54,343 bases of DNA from Thermodesulfatator autotrophicus (lineage in GTDB: Bacteria; Desulfobacterota; Thermodesulfobacteria; Thermodesulfobacteriales; Thermodesulfatatoraceae), in contig NZ_LSFI01000014.1 in NCBI RefSeq assembly GCF_001642325.1, positions 1-54,343 on the forward strand, in the 5' to 3' direction. Shown here piece after piece: positions 34,756-45,500 of this stretch. The translations under genes were made by a program, and so were the position numbers. The notes under the pieces are model-generated. The model saw nothing but the letters and a program-made list of their open reading frames with translations, made no database searches and was not told where the DNA came from. Position 1 is the stretch's first letter. Each line of letters begins with the position of its first letter.

Positions 34756-36100
34756 ATTTAGCCAGCCGATAGCGAAAAGACCTGAAGTTTAGGCCTAGAA
34801 GTTTAGCGGCTTCAGTTTTATTCCCTCCTGTGCGCGAAAGGGCCTGCTTAAGAAGAGAAACCTCTATTTGGGCTAAAAGGTCTTCTAAATCCAGGCCTTC
34901 CTCAGGAAGTTCAATTTTTAAGCCTTTATTATCTTGAGTTCCCTTCTTTTTTCGCGAAAGAATAAGGTTTTCAGGCAAAATTAAAGGGCCTGACTCAAGG
35001 GCCACAGAACGCTCAATTATGTTTTCAAGCTCACGCACATTACCTGGAAAGTCATATTCCATAAGGGCCTTAAGAGCAAATTCAGAAATGCCTTCAATTT
35101 TTTTGCCCATTTTTTGGGCATACTTTTTAAGAAAATAGTCCACCAATAAAGGGATATCTTCTTTTCTCTCCCTGAGAGGAGGCAACTCTAAAGAAATAAC
35201 ATTTAAGCGATAAAAGAGATCCTCCCGAAAATTGCCCTCTAGAACCTCTTTTTCAAGATTTCGGTTAGTGGCAGAAATTATTCTTACGTCTATTTTTACT
35301 TCTTTGGTAGAACCAAGGGGCATGACAGCCTTTTCCTGCACCACTCTTAAAAGCTTCACCTGCATATCCAGGGGAAGCTCACCGATTTCATCAAGAAAAA
35401 TAGTGCCCTTATGGGCCTTAACAAAAAGGCCTTCCTTGTCACGAGAAGCCCCAGTAAAGGCCCCGGCTTTATAGCCAAAAAGCTCACTCTCTAAAAGATT
35501 TGGGGGAATACCTCCGCAATTTACCACCACAAAGGGCCTATCACGCCGGGGAGAAAGCTTATGAATGGCCCTGGCGATAAGCTCTTTACCAGTACCCGAT
35601 TCACCTGTTATGAGCACATTTGAAGGGGCATTAGCTATGCGCGGCAAAAGCCCGAAGACCCTTTTCATAGCAGGGCTTTGGCCAATTATCCCCATGAAAG
35701 AAGTTTCACTATTAGTGGCCTCAAGGGATACCCGTTCTTTAGCAAGAGCCCTTTTAATCAAGTCCCGCAACTGGTCCAGCTTAAAAGGCTTTGGCACATA
35801 ATCAAAAGCCCCTTCCTGTTTAGCTATCACCGCTGTGTCAAGAGAAGCATAAGCTGTGATCATGATTACTGGGATTTCAAAAGCCTTTTCCCGTAAAGCC
35901 TTGAGAAAGGATATACCATCAAGCCGCGGCATGCGGATATCGGCTAAAACCAGGTCGGCCTGGTTCTTAGAAAGATACGAAAGAGCCTCCTCGCCGTCTC
36001 CCGCTACGGCTACCTGGTAGCCCTCCTTTGCTAAAAACAGTTCTAAAAACTCCTGAAGACTTTTGTCGTCGTCAACAATGAGGATGGTAGGCTTGGACAT
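34742..36100 (-). CDS. Sigma-54-dependent response regulator, PilR/NtrC-like
   Basis: 452 residues. Receiver (about 4-118, VDDD and LVLADIRMPRLDG), AAA+ domain (about 135-370) with GESGTGKE Walker A, the sigma-54 contact loop GAFTGA, and FLDEIGELP Walker B. The C-terminal Fis-type helix-turn-helix (NKTEAAKLLGLNFRSFRYRL) resembles PilR. It activates RpoN promoters when phosphorylated by the overlapping kinase. The nearest RpoN-type promoter seen is at 31998-32013, about 2.7 kb away, so it is a candidate activator of that PEP-CTERM gene (inference). Confidence 0.92.
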   Translation of the reverse strand: MSKPTILIVDDDKSLQEFLELFLAKEGYQVAVAGDGEEALSYLSKNQADLVLADIRMPRLDGISFLKALREKAFEIPVIMITAYASLDTAVIAKQEGAFDYVPKPFKLDQLRDLIKRALAKERVSLEATNSETSFMGIIGQSPAMKRVFGLLPRIANAPSNVLITGESGTGKELIARAIHKLSPRRDRPFVVVNCGGIPPNLLESELFGYKAGAFTGASRDKEGLFVKAHKGTIFLDEIGELPLDMQVKLLRVVQEKAVMPLGSTKEVKIDVRIISATNRNLEKEVLEGNFREDLFYRLNVISLELPPLRERKEDIPLLVDYFLKKYAQKMGKKIEGISEFALKALMEYDFPGNVRELENIIERSVALESGPLILPENLILSRKKKGTQDNKGLKIELPEEGLDLEDLLAQIEVSLLKQALSRTGGNKTEAAKLLGLNFRSFRYRLAKYGLS

Positions 36101-36218
36101 AGCGCTTAATTCTGTGTTTTTTTATTTTTTGTCGGCAAAACAAAAAGAGAACTTGAGGCTTATTTATTTGTTACTTTTGGGCTATTTAAAAAAAACAAAT
36201 TATGGCAATATATATTTG

Positions 36219-36698
36219 ATGTGGTTAGAACATTACTTCCTGGTTAAAGCTCCTAACGCGGATAAAGCCTTTTCCAGGGTAAAAGGGTTTCTCGACAGAT
36301 ATCAGCTGGTATCTTATGAAAAAATAGAACATACAAAGGAAAATTATCAGGCTGATAACCCTACTTTTTGGCAGGTATTAGAAGCTAAAATAAATGAAAA
36401 CTATGCCTTCGTAAAAGACCGTTTGTCATTTTTAGAAAAAGAGGGTTTTGAAAAAACCAGCAGTCTAAAAGACCTCCCTCAGGGCTATTTGTCTAAAGAA
36501 TTACACCTAATAGTCCACTTTTTAGACGGCTTTTTTGGGGTGGATTCAACCTTTTATAACCTTGAAGAGGATTCCCACTGGGTTTCAAAAGGATTAAAAA
36601 GAGAAATAACCTTAAATCCCCAAAATTTTTGGCTAATAAAAATAAAAGCCCTCTCTTTGAGTGAAACTCCTCTATTTGAAAAATTTAAAAATTTTTGA
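36219..36698 (+). CDS. Hypothetical protein, unrecognised
   Basis: 159 residues from ATG 36219 (a TTG at 36216 is in the same frame). A longer frame from 36063 overlaps the start of the PilR-like gene on the other strand and is less likely. No ribosome-binding site is obvious; TATATT lies just upstream. The protein is soluble, helical and rich in aromatic and Lys residues (for example FLDRYQLVSYEKIEH, LIVHFLDGFFGVDSTFYNLE). No family recognised. It ends about 55 bases before a tRNA-Pro gene. Confidence 0.65.
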   Translation: MWLEHYFLVKAPNADKAFSRVKGFLDRYQLVSYEKIEHTKENYQADNPTFWQVLEAKINENYAFVKDRLSFLEKEGFEKTSSLKDLPQGYLSKELHLIVHFLDGFFGVDSTFYNLEEDSHWVSKGLKREITLNPQNFWLIKIKALSLSETPLFEKFKNF

Positions 36699-36753
36699 AA
36701 AGACTTTTAGGTTGCCAAGCCTTTGTTTAAGGGATAAATTTTAGAAGAAATTT

Positions 36754-36830
36754 CGGGGAGTGGCGCAGCCTGGCAGCGCACCTGCCTTGGGAGCAGGGGG
36801 TCGGCGGTTCAAATCCGTCCTCCCCGACCA
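36754..36830 (+). tRNA. tRNA-Pro (anticodon TGG)
   Basis: 77 bases. Acceptor arms CGGGGAG and CTCCCCG pair; the D arm, the anticodon stem CCTGC/GCAGG with loop CTTGGGA (anticodon TGG) and the T arm with GGTTCAAAT fold normally. The 3' CCA is encoded. It lies 20 bases upstream of the AsmA-family gene. Confidence 0.95.
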
Positions 36831-36850
36831 TTCTTTTAAAAGTATTCCCT

Positions 36851-39800
36851 ATGAAAAAAAAGCTTAAAACGCTGGCTCTCACCTTAGGTATTACCACTTC
36901 TGTTTTATTAGTTCTTTTAGCTTTTCTGGTGTTTTTTTTGCCATATTTAGTAAATCTAGAGGTCATACGCACCCAAATAGCCAATAAACTTTCCAAGCGG
37001 TTACAGGCCAAGGTTTATTTAAAAGAAGTAAGAATCCGTTTAATACCCCGGCCCACCCTCAAAACCAAAGAACTGGAAATTGAACACCCCAAGTATTCAT
37101 TTCATCTAAAAGAAGGGGACCTTATCCTCAAATTAGGCCCTCTTTTTCACAAAAAGATAGAAGTTGAAAAATGTCTCCTTGAACAACCGGTTTTTATCAA
37201 GAAAAAGGGTGAGGGCCCTCCTCCCCTTGTAACTCCAGAAAAAATTTTTGAAATTACCAGAGAAGTATTACCAAAAGTCCCTCCCCTTACTATCCAAATA
37301 GAAGAAGGTGCTATTTTCTTTGCTTCCCAAGAAAGCCGGGAAATTCTTTTTGAAAAAATAGAAGCTGAGTTATCCCTTCAGCCAGATTTTTTAGAATTTC
37401 AGGCTAAGGCTATAAATCAAGCTTTAAAAGAATTTGTCTTTTCACTGCGCCTCTGGCCTGTGGAAGAACTGGCCGAAGGTTTATTAAAAGTAAAACACCT
37501 AGACTTATCCCTCGTTCCACTTATCAAAAAACAAAATCCCTTAAAAAAACTAAAAACTGACTTAAATCTAGATTTCTCTTATCGCTATGAAAATCAAAAA
37601 TGGTTACTCGGATTTACAGCTTCTGCTCCCTGTTTTCTCAAAGAAAAACCCAGTAATCTCATTTTTGATTGTGCAGCTCTCGTTGGCCAGGCTACTTATA
37701 GCCCAGAAAAATTAAGAGTAGAGATAAAAGATCTTGCCATGAAAAACCCTGCCCTTTTTGCTTCAGGTTATTTTTTAAAGGAAAAGAAAAGGGCGGCCTT
37801 TAATTTTCATATTCGCGAAGGAGACTGGGGAGCAGTCAGAAAGCGGCTTTCAATATTCCTCCCTAAAATCAAAGGACTTAAAAAGCTCAATGAGATTGTA
37901 TTGGCTGGCAAGGCTAAAGATATACAGCTAAAAAGCGAAGCTCCTGACCTCAAACACCTTTTTCATCTAGATAATTTTTCTTACGAAGGATTAGCTGAAG
38001 AGGCCATTATTCAGGTTCCCCGTCTTAATTTAAGGCTTGAAAATGTCTCAGGGTGGGCATCGGTCAAAAAGGCTGTCTTAAAAGTTAAAGAAGCCCAGGG
38101 AAATTATAGAGAAACAAATTTCTCTAAGGTATCTCTACTTCTTAACTTAAGAAAACTAAAAAATAAAACCTCTCCCCTTAATTTTGAAGGGGAATTTAAA
38201 ACCAATTTTAAAGACCTTAAAGATATATTAAAGGCCCTACCACTGCCAGCAGAAATAGACCAAGAATTAAATGCTCTCAAAGGTGAAGGTAATCTTTTCG
38301 GCCAGGTAAAAATAAAGGGCTTTCTAAATAAACCCATTATTTCTTTCTCGTTTACACCTGTAAATCTTTTACTGGAATATAATCGCTTTCCATTACCAGC
38401 CATATTAAATGACGGCCTGGTTACTTATAAACCCCACGTTTTAGCAGTAAAAGGGATTGAAGTTTCCTTTCCCAAAAGTACCATTTTCAGCTCTTTCTCT
38501 CTCAATCTTTCCCAAAAACCTTACTTTTTAAACTTATCTGAGGCTAGAGGGAAGTTGTTCGTACCAGAAATCAAAAAAGTTTTAAGCCACTTCCCTCAGG
38601 GGCAAGAATTATTAAACCGCTTTCCATTTGATGGACGATGGATAAACCTAATCTACGCTAATTATAAAGGACCTTTAGAGGGAAAAAACCTTTCCCAAAA
38701 GATCTCTCTTAAAGCCAAAACAGCTGATTTCCAGATATCAGTAGCCCAACTTCCTGGACCACTTTTTATTAAAAAAGGCACCTTCACCTACCAGTCGTAT
38801 AGTCTTACTTTTGAAAACTCTCAAGCAAGTCTCCTTGACGCCAAATTTTGGGGAGCAGGAGAAATAAATTTCAAGCCATTTAGCTTATATCTCAAAGGAG
38901 AGGGAGAGAGCGGGAAAAAATTCTTAAACTGGATTTATCAAAGGGCTAACATTTCAGAAAAGTTTTTTATTAAAGCACCCGTTAGCTTAGAAGCCTTGAC
39001 CTTTAAAATGGCTTTGCCTGAAATAACCTTCAGCAGTTATATAGAAACAAGTTCTAATTCAAAGGCTTATTTGGGTTTTGAGAAAACCAGAAATATCTGG
39101 AAACTAGATGCTAAGCTTTTTACAGGGCACGAATTGCCATTTAAAGTCAATTTAGAAAGAAATAATCACTGGAAAATAAACATTGACGGCCAGATAAAAA
39201 AGCAAGAACTTGCGCAGTTTTTTGTAAAAGAGCCCCTTGATTTCCAAAAAATTAGAGCTCAAAACTTTTCTGGCTTTATAAATTTTAAAGAACCAACTAA
39301 AAGCCATTTTTCAGGATATTTAGAGGTTCACGCTTTTAAATATCCCGCTTCAACCCCCATATGGATTGAAGAGTTAAAAATTAAAGCCAAGAAAAAAAAT
39401 TTAGATATCAAATATCTTGAAGCTGATATAGGAGAAACCAGTTTTGAAGCCAGAGGGAAGCTTTCCATAGAACCCAAATACTTAAACTTTGAAGGGCAGG
39501 TATATTCTCCTCTAATTTTACTTGAAGACATTTTGGCCCTTTCCAAAAGAAAATCTAAACAAAATACAAAGGTTAATCTAATAGGAAAAATAGACTTTCA
39601 GGTAGATTCAGCCATTTACAAAAATTACGAAATTTCACCTGTAGAAGGGACACTATTTTATTATCCCGAAAAAACCAGAGTAATAATTAAAAAGGCTAAC
39701 CTGTGTGACATAAAAGTTTGGGGTGACTACGAAAAAATAAAAGAAAAGCGTCAGCTCAAAGTCTTCTTTAAGCGTCAGAATGGAAACTTAGCCAACACAC

Positions 39801-40402
39801 TATTTTGTTTGTTTCACCAAAAGAAGTTTGAAGGTCCTTATGATCTTAAAGGTTCTTTATTGACCAGCGGAAGCAAAGAATTATTTGAAAAAAGTAGTGG
39901 TGAGGTAACTTTTATTTCTCAAGGAGGAAGAATTTACCAGTTTGGTTTAATATCAAAGCTTTTGGCTTTTTTAAGCCCTATAGATATATTCCAGGGCAAT
40001 CTGCCTGATTTAGAAAAAGAAGGGCTTACCTATGATTTACTAAAATTAGAAGGCCATTTCCAGAAAAAATATTTAAAAATAGAAAACTTAGAATTGAATG
40101 CTCCAGGACTTCGCTTCTTTGCCAAAGGGAAGGTAGATATTTTGGAGAAAAAAGTAAATTTAACTGGTCTGGTTTCTCCATTAAAAACAGTTGATACTTT
40201 GGTAAGCAATGTCCCTTTAGTGGGCTGGGTCCTTACTGGGAAATCTAAAATGCTGGTAGGTCTGCCTCTTCGTATAACCGGTGACCTTGAAAAACCAACA
40301 ATTATTCCTCTTGACCCTACCAGTCTCGGAACCCACTTTTTAGGTATTCTGGAAAGAACTTTTAAGCTGCCAGTAAAAATATTAGTACCCGGGCAAGAGT
40401 AA
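36851..40402 (+). CDS. Large AsmA-family protein
   Basis: 1183 residues. One membrane helix (about 10-32) is followed by a long beta-strand-rich periplasmic region. The start ([19 protein letters not shown] then [20 protein letters not shown]) is typical of AsmA. The C-terminal block ([20 protein letters not shown], then [14 protein letters not shown]) matches the AsmA-like C-terminal region. AsmA-like proteins (YhdP, TamB, YicH) bridge inner and outer membrane and move phospholipids. Which branch this belongs to is not clear; length is close to YhdP. It directly follows tRNA-Pro, and the LigD-PE gene follows after 2 bases. Confidence 0.85.
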   Translation: MKKKLKTLALTLGITTSVLLVLLAFLVFFLPYLVNLEVIRTQIANKLSKRLQAKVYLKEVRIRLIPRPTLKTKELEIEHPKYSFHLKEGDLILKLGPLFHKKIEVEKCLLEQPVFIKKKGEGPPPLVTPEKIFEITREVLPKVPPLTIQIEEGAIFFASQESREILFEKIEAELSLQPDFLEFQAKAINQALKEFVFSLRLWPVEELAEGLLKVKHLDLSLVPLIKKQNPLKKLKTDLNLDFSYRYENQKWLLGFTASAPCFLKEKPSNLIFDCAALVGQATYSPEKLRVEIKDLAMKNPALFASGYFLKEKKRAAFNFHIREGDWGAVRKRLSIFLPKIKGLKKLNEIVLAGKAKDIQLKSEAPDLKHLFHLDNFSYEGLAEEAIIQVPRLNLRLENVSGWASVKKAVLKVKEAQGNYRETNFSKVSLLLNLRKLKNKTSPLNFEGEFKTNFKDLKDILKALPLPAEIDQELNALKGEGNLFGQVKIKGFLNKPIISFSFTPVNLLLEYNRFPLPAILNDGLVTYKPHVLAVKGIEVSFPKSTIFSSFSLNLSQKPYFLNLSEARGKLFVPEIKKVLSHFPQGQELLNRFPFDGRWINLIYANYKGPLEGKNLSQKISLKAKTADFQISVAQLPGPLFIKKGTFTYQSYSLTFENSQASLLDAKFWGAGEINFKPFSLYLKGEGESGKKFLNWIYQRANISEKFFIKAPVSLEALTFKMALPEITFSSYIETSSNSKAYLGFEKTRNIWKLDAKLFTGHELPFKVNLERNNHWKINIDGQIKKQELAQFFVKEPLDFQKIRAQNFSGFINFKEPTKSHFSGYLEVHAFKYPASTPIWIEELKIKAKKKNLDIKYLEADIGETSFEARGKLSIEPKYLNFEGQVYSPLILLEDILALSKRKSKQNTKVNLIGKIDFQVDSAIYKNYEISPVEGTLFYYPEKTRVIIKKANLCDIKVWGDYEKIKEKRQLKVFFKRQNGNLANTLFCLFHQKKFEGPYDLKGSLLTSGSKELFEKSSGEVTFISQGGRIYQFGLISKLLAFLSPIDIFQGNLPDLEKEGLTYDLLKLEGHFQKKYLKIENLELNAPGLRFFAKGKVDILEKKVNLTGLVSPLKTVDTLVSNVPLVGWVLTGKSKMLVGLPLRITGDLEKPTIIPLDPTSLGTHFLGILERTFKLPVKILVPGQE

Positions 40403-40404
40403 TT

Positions 40405-40788
40405 ATGCCGCGTTTTTCAGTACAGGAACATCATGCCAGCCATTTACATTGGGACCTCCGCCTTGAAAAAGACGGAGTTCTTAAGTCCTGGGCCATTCCC
40501 AAAGGCCCTCCCCTTGAGCCAGGGGTAAGGCGCCTTGCCATTCAAACAGAAGACCATCCCCTGGATTACATTTATTTTGAAGGCATAATACCTCCTGGAT
40601 ATTACGGAGCCGGCGTGGTTAAACTTTGGGACAAGGGCCAATATGAAACTGAAAAATGGGAAGACGATAAAATAGTAATTAATTTTCAGGGAGAAAAATT
40701 AAAAGGCCGTTATACCCTGCTCCGATTACGAGATAAAAATTGGCTTTTCTTCAAAAATAAAAGGCAAAATCAGCCTACTAAGAATTAG
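40405..40788 (+). CDS. Stand-alone LigD 3'-phosphoesterase domain protein
   Basis: 127 residues. The opening [18 protein letters not shown] is the phosphoesterase (PE) signature with its metal-binding His and Asp. Later blocks are [30 protein letters not shown] and [14 protein letters not shown]. In LigD this domain trims 3' ends of DNA for non-homologous end joining. Here no ligase or polymerase domain is attached and no Ku is seen. It may be a small nuclease or 3'-end cleaner. It follows the AsmA gene after 2 bases and overlaps the FlhG-like gene on the opposite strand by 11 bases. Confidence 0.9.
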   Translation: MPRFSVQEHHASHLHWDLRLEKDGVLKSWAIPKGPPLEPGVRRLAIQTEDHPLDYIYFEGIIPPGYYGAGVVKLWDKGQYETEKWEDDKIVINFQGEKLKGRYTLLRLRDKNWLFFKNKRQNQPTKN

Positions 40789-41542
40789 AAAGCAATGAGT
40801 TTTTTCTTGTTACCGGTATAAAACTTTTGATTTTTTCGGCTATCTCTAATATGGCCTTGGCGGCCTTGGTCTCTCGATGATAAGCAAGTAAAGGTTTTTG
40901 AGAACGAATGCTCTGGGCCAATGCAGGGTCTTTAGGAATAGCCCCAAGAAATATAGGGTTTGCACCCAAATAACTATCTATAACCTTTTTTAGATGCAGA
41001 AAGTATTGCTCTCCTTCTTTCTGAGAAGCCTGGTTAGCCACCAACAAAAAGTTTTTCTGTCCGTAGTCACGATAAAGGACTTTGATGAGGGCGTAGGCGT
41101 CAGTAATGGAAGTGGGCTCTGGGGTAAAAACTACTATGGTATAACCTGCCAGACAATTAAACCATAGAACAGCCGGACTTATCCCGGCTCCTGTGTCAAA
41201 AAGCAATAAATCGTAGGAAGAGGCAAGTTCATTAAGCCCTAATTCAAGAGCTCCTTTCATATCTGAATCAGGTTGTACCAGCTCCACTACCCCAGAAGCA
41301 GCCGGAAGAACATGAAATCCATAACCACCTTCAACCACAGCTTCTCTTATAGAACGGCCTTCAAGTAAAACGTGCTTTACCGTAACTTTAGGGGCTATTG
41401 AGAGCATTATATCTACATTGGCTAAACCAAGGTCAGCGTCCACCAGTAAAACTTTGTATTCCGGGCTTAAAGCCAGTGCTAAATTAACGGCCAAAGAGGT
41501 CTTTCCCACCCCTCCTTTGCCGCTGGTTATACTAATCATCAT
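40778..41542 (-). CDS. MinD/ParA-type ATPase, FlhG-like
   Basis: 254 residues. Deviant Walker [10 protein letters not shown] at residues 6-14, then [18 protein letters not shown] (FlhG/MinD switch) and [10 protein letters not shown]. The spacing and ADLGLANVD are closer to FlhG/YlxH, which sets flagellar number, than to septum-placing MinD, but the call is not firm. The gene overlaps the diguanylate cyclase upstream by 11 bases. No flagellar structural genes are in this window. Confidence 0.8.
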   Translation of the reverse strand: MMISITSGKGGVGKTSLAVNLALALSPEYKVLLVDADLGLANVDIMLSIAPKVTVKHVLLEGRSIREAVVEGGYGFHVLPAASGVVELVQPDSDMKGALELGLNELASSYDLLLFDTGAGISPAVLWFNCLAGYTIVVFTPEPTSITDAYALIKVLYRDYGQKNFLLVANQASQKEGEQYFLHLKKVIDSYLGANPIFLGAIPKDPALAQSIRSQKPLLAYHRETKAAKAILEIAEKIKSFIPVTRKNSLLSNS

Positions 41543-42236
41543 ATTGCCACACCCCTTTTAAAGCTTCTCTTTCTTCGTAAGTGATACCTTCCTGTTCTCT
41601 TTGAAGAACAAACTCTTCCTGGTCAGTTATAATGCAATTTCGGCCTGCTTCTTTGGCCTGGTAAAGAAGCTTATCAACTTTTTTCAAAAACTCTTCCGCC
41701 GAAAGTCCAGAAAGAGGCCTATAAGTTGCTACGCCCATGCTAGCTGTTAAATGAAAAGGATTATCTTTAGGGCCAAAAAGGATCTCGTTTATATTATGTT
41801 TGAGGCGCCTGGCTACTGCTAAAGCTCCTTCACTCCCTGTGGCTGGAAGAATAATGGCAAATTCTTCCCCGCCATAGCGAGCGGGAACATCTATTTTTCG
41901 CACATTCTTTTTTATAATTTCTGCTACTTTCTTGAGGACCTCATCCCCTACTAAATGACCGTACTGGTCATTTACCTTTTTGAAGTGGTCAAGATCAATG
42001 AGAATTAATGAAAAAACACTTCTATCTCGTTTGGCCTTCTCAACATTGATTTCTAGCTCTTTTTCAAAAAAGCGGCGATTATAAAGACCAGTTAAAAAAT
42101 CAATAGAAGCCTGAGCGTAAAGCTCCTCACAAAGACTACATAACTCTTTTATCATCTGGCCAGTTTTGGGGTCTAGTTTGTGGCCATTTTGCGCGAAAAA
42201 TTCTTTTATTTGCTTTAAACGTCTTTCCAGGTCCAT
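41532..42236 (-). CDS. Diguanylate cyclase (GGDEF domain)
   Basis: 234 residues. A helical N-terminal part (about 1-42), then GGDEF with DFLTGLYNRRFFEKEL, IDLDHFKKVNDQYGH and the active GGEEF (122-126). The product-inhibition RxxD site is present as RKID (113-116), five residues before GGEEF. It makes c-di-GMP from GTP. The start is ATG 42236 behind AGAGG; a frame open to 42449 is repeat DNA. It is coupled to the FlhG-like gene, linking c-di-GMP and motility. The helical stretch may be a zinc or dimer segment (two Cys, CSLCEE). Confidence 0.92.
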   Translation of the reverse strand: MDLERRLKQIKEFFAQNGHKLDPKTGQMIKELCSLCEELYAQASIDFLTGLYNRRFFEKELEINVEKAKRDRSVFSLILIDLDHFKKVNDQYGHLVGDEVLKKVAEIIKKNVRKIDVPARYGGEEFAIILPATGSEGALAVARRLKHNINEILFGPKDNPFHLTASMGVATYRPLSGLSAEEFLKKVDKLLYQAKEAGRNCIITDQEEFVLQREQEGITYEEREALKGVWQYDD

Positions 42237-42521
42237 AAAACCTCTTAAAAATTTTTCGGAAACCAGTGAAAAAACTAAAGGAAAATTTTTGAAAATTGAA
42301 GAAAAGATTGCTTCGCCACTTCGTGCTCGCAAATGACAGAGAAGAAACCGTAGCTGGCAATGACTTACCTCCTTGTTACCATGAGGAGTGCTCCAACTTG
42401 TTAATACGCGAAACCCTCGTTTCACTCGGGATAGGCGAAGCAGTCGCAAAAGACCTCGTTCACTAGAACGGACGAAAGATAGTAAAATATTTTAAAAGTC
42501 TAAAACCAGTCCAGAAAATAG
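42237..42521. repeat. Dispersed hairpin repeat, copy 6
   Basis: Upstream of the diguanylate cyclase: GATTGCTTCGCCACTTCGTG-CTCGCAAATGAC at about 42306-42336, then a diverged CTCGTTTCACTCGGGATAGGCGAAGCAGTC at 42416-42446 with TCGCAAAAGACCTCG as outer end. No gene is credible in the gap; a promoter for the cyclase was not identified. Confidence 0.75.
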
Positions 42522-42546
42522 AAAAGGCGGCCTTTGGCCGCCTTTT
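42522..42546 (-). terminator. Terminator of the rpoBC operon
   Basis: AAAAGGCGGCC, 3-base loop, GGCCGCCTTTT: a perfect 11-bp stem, 8 bases after the rpoC stop on the minus strand, ending in TTTT followed by CTATTTT. Confidence 0.88.
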
Positions 42547-42553
42547 AACTGTT

Positions 42554-45500
42554 CTAAGCTGCTAGTTCTGCCTGAGCCGGAGACGACTTCTTGGCTTTCT
42601 GCTCTTCTTTCATATCGTAGTAAACACGGCCTGTTCCTGCCGGTATAAGACGCCCGATAATGATATTCTCTTTTAAACCGCGGAGATAATCTACTTTGCC
42701 CGCGAGAGAAGCCTCAGTAAGCACTTTGGTAGTCTCCTGGAACGAGGCTGCCGCCAGAAAGCTTTCCACTGCAAGCGAAGCTTTGGTGATACCAAGGATT
42801 AACGGCTCTGCTACAGCCGGTCGCCCACCAGTGGCCAGCACACGCTCGTTTTCTTCCTGGAAACGGGTCTTATCAACCAGCTCTCCCAGCATGAAGTTAG
42901 TATCTCCCACTTCGCGGATCTTGACCTTTTTAAGCATCTGGCGCACTATAACCTCAAAGTGTTTGTCATTAATGCGCACCCCCTGGAGACGATAAACTTC
43001 CTGAATCTCTTCCACCAGGAATCGTGCAAGCCCTTTTACACCCTTAACCCGTAAAATATCGTGTGGATTCGGAGAACCCTCAATTAACGGCTCACCTGCC
43101 CTTACGTAATCCCCTTCATGAACAGCAATGTGCTTGCCCTTGGGAATCAAATATTCTTTAGGATCACCTACTTCAGGCTGAATGATGAGCTTTCTTTTTC
43201 CTTTAATTTCCTTATCAAAGTGGACGATACCATCAATTTCACTAATAATGGCAAACTCCTTGGGCTTACGGGCTTCAAAAAGCTCGGCTACCCTTGGCAA
43301 ACCACCAGTAATGTCTTTAGTCTTGGTGGTCTCACGAGGAATCTTAGCAATAATGTCTCCAGCTTTTACCTCGTCCCCTTCATTGACCGTGAGAATAGCC
43401 CCCACTGGCAAAAGATAACGCGCATGGCCTTTGCCAGGAATTTTTATAGTGCGACCGCGTTCATCCTTGATTGAAATACGTGGACGATAGTCTGTATGTT
43501 TGTATTCCCTGACAATGATACTTACTTTACCGGTGATAGGGTCAGTCTTTTCGTCAACAGTCACACCTTCTATGATGTCACCAAATTTAACTCGCCCGGA
43601 AACCTCAGTAATAATAGGAATGGTGAAAGGATCCCACTCTACTAAAAGGTCGCCAGGCTTTACTTTCTGGCCTTCTTCTACCAGAATGCGAGCTCCGTAA
43701 ACCACGGGATAACGCTCTTTTTCACGACCATCAGGGGTTATAATGGCAATTTCACCCTGACGATTCATGGCCACCAGATATCCTTTATCAGTTCTAACGG
43801 TACGCAGGTTAATGAACTTGACAATACCCTGACTCTGAGCCCGGTGTTCAGACTGCTCAGCTGCCCGGCTGGCCGTACCACCGATGTGGAAGGTCCGCAT
43901 GGTAAGCTGGGTACCCGGCTCACCAATGGACTGAGCCGCAATAACTCCTACCGCTTCACCAACTTCCACCAAACGTCCAGTAGCAAGATCACGCCCATAG
44001 CACTTAGCACAAACACCGTACTTACTCTGGCAAGTGAGCACAGAACGAATTGTAACTTTTTCAATACCAGCCTCGCGGAGTTTTTCCGCAGCTTTTTCGT
44101 CAATCTCTTCATTAGCGCGTACTAATATTTCTCCAGTGACAGGATCTTCCACGTCTTCCAGAGCCACACGCCCAAGCACACGATCCCACACCGGTTCCAT
44201 GATTTCACCACCTTCAATCAGGTGGCCCACTTCTATGCCGTCAATGGTGTGGCAGTCTTCTTCGGTAATAGTGCAATCCTGAGCCACGTCCACCAGACGA
44301 CGGGTAAGATAACCGGCGTTGGCAGTTTTAAGAGCGGTATCAGCTAAGCCTTTACGGGCACCGTGGGTGGAGATGAAGTATTCAAGCACGGAAAGACCTT
44401 CACGGAAGTTTGATTTAATGGGTGTTTCAATAATTTCACCAGTAGGCTTGGCCATTAAACCTCGCATACCTGCCAGCTGGCGAATCTGGTCCTTAGAACC
44501 ACGCGCGCCAGAATAGGCCATAATGTAAAGCGGGTTTCCACTCGGCCCTTTTACCTTCTTCTTTCCATCCGGGCTAACATATTCCTTGGTCTCCATTTCT
44601 TTAATCATTTCTTCGGTAACCTGCTCAGTTACCGTGGCCCACACGTCAACTACTTTGTTATATCTTTCACCGTCGGTGATAAGACCTTCCTGATACTGTT
44701 CCCAGATTTCGCGGACTTTTTTCTCTGCCTCCTCAAGGAGAGTTTGCTTTTTAGCAGGGATCTGCATGTTATCCACACAGATGGAAAGGGCCGCCTTGGT
44801 GGCAAAGTAATAACCCATGTCTTTCATTTTATCGGCAAAGATAACCGTTTTTTTGGCCCCTGCCCGACGATAGGAAAGGTCAATTAATTGTTGCAGGGCC
44901 TTTTTGGCCAGAGGTTTATTATATTCTTCAAACTTAATCTCTTCAGGCACAATAGTAGAGAAGAGAACCCGGCCAACCGTAGTATCCACCAATTTTCCAT
45001 TCATGCGTATTTTGACCTTGGCCTGAAGGTCAACTTCTCCCTCTTCATAGGCGAGAATAGCTTCTTCCCGGTTAGCAAAAATGCGGCCCTCACCTTTGGC
45101 AAATGGCCTTTCTTGGGTGATATAAAAAAGCCCAAGCACCATGTCCTGAGTGGGATAGACCACCGGAATTCCACTGGCCGGCAACAAAATGTTGTTGGTG
45201 GAGAGAAGAAGCACGCGGCACTCAGTTTGTGCTTCTACAGAAAGTGGCACGTGAACTGCCATCTGGTCACCATCAAAGTCAGCGTTATAAGCCACGCACA
45301 CCAGCGGATGTAACTGAATGGCTTTAGAGTCAATAAGAACTGGCTCAAAAGCCTGAATACCCAAACGGTGAAGAGTAGGGGCACGGTTTAACATAATGGG
45401 GTGTTCTTTGACGATTTCATCAAGAGCATCCCAGACCAGCGGATCTTCTTTTTCCACCATCTTTTTGGCACTTTTGATAGTGGTTACGTGGCCGTTTTTC

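Noticed and set aside
36063-36218. Extended N-terminus of the hypothetical protein before tRNA-Pro
   Set aside because: It overlaps the conserved start of the PilR-like gene on the other strand, and its first residues are translated antisense of that gene.
42237-42449. N-terminal extension of the diguanylate cyclase
   Set aside because: It is repeat DNA; ATG 42236 has an AGAGG site.
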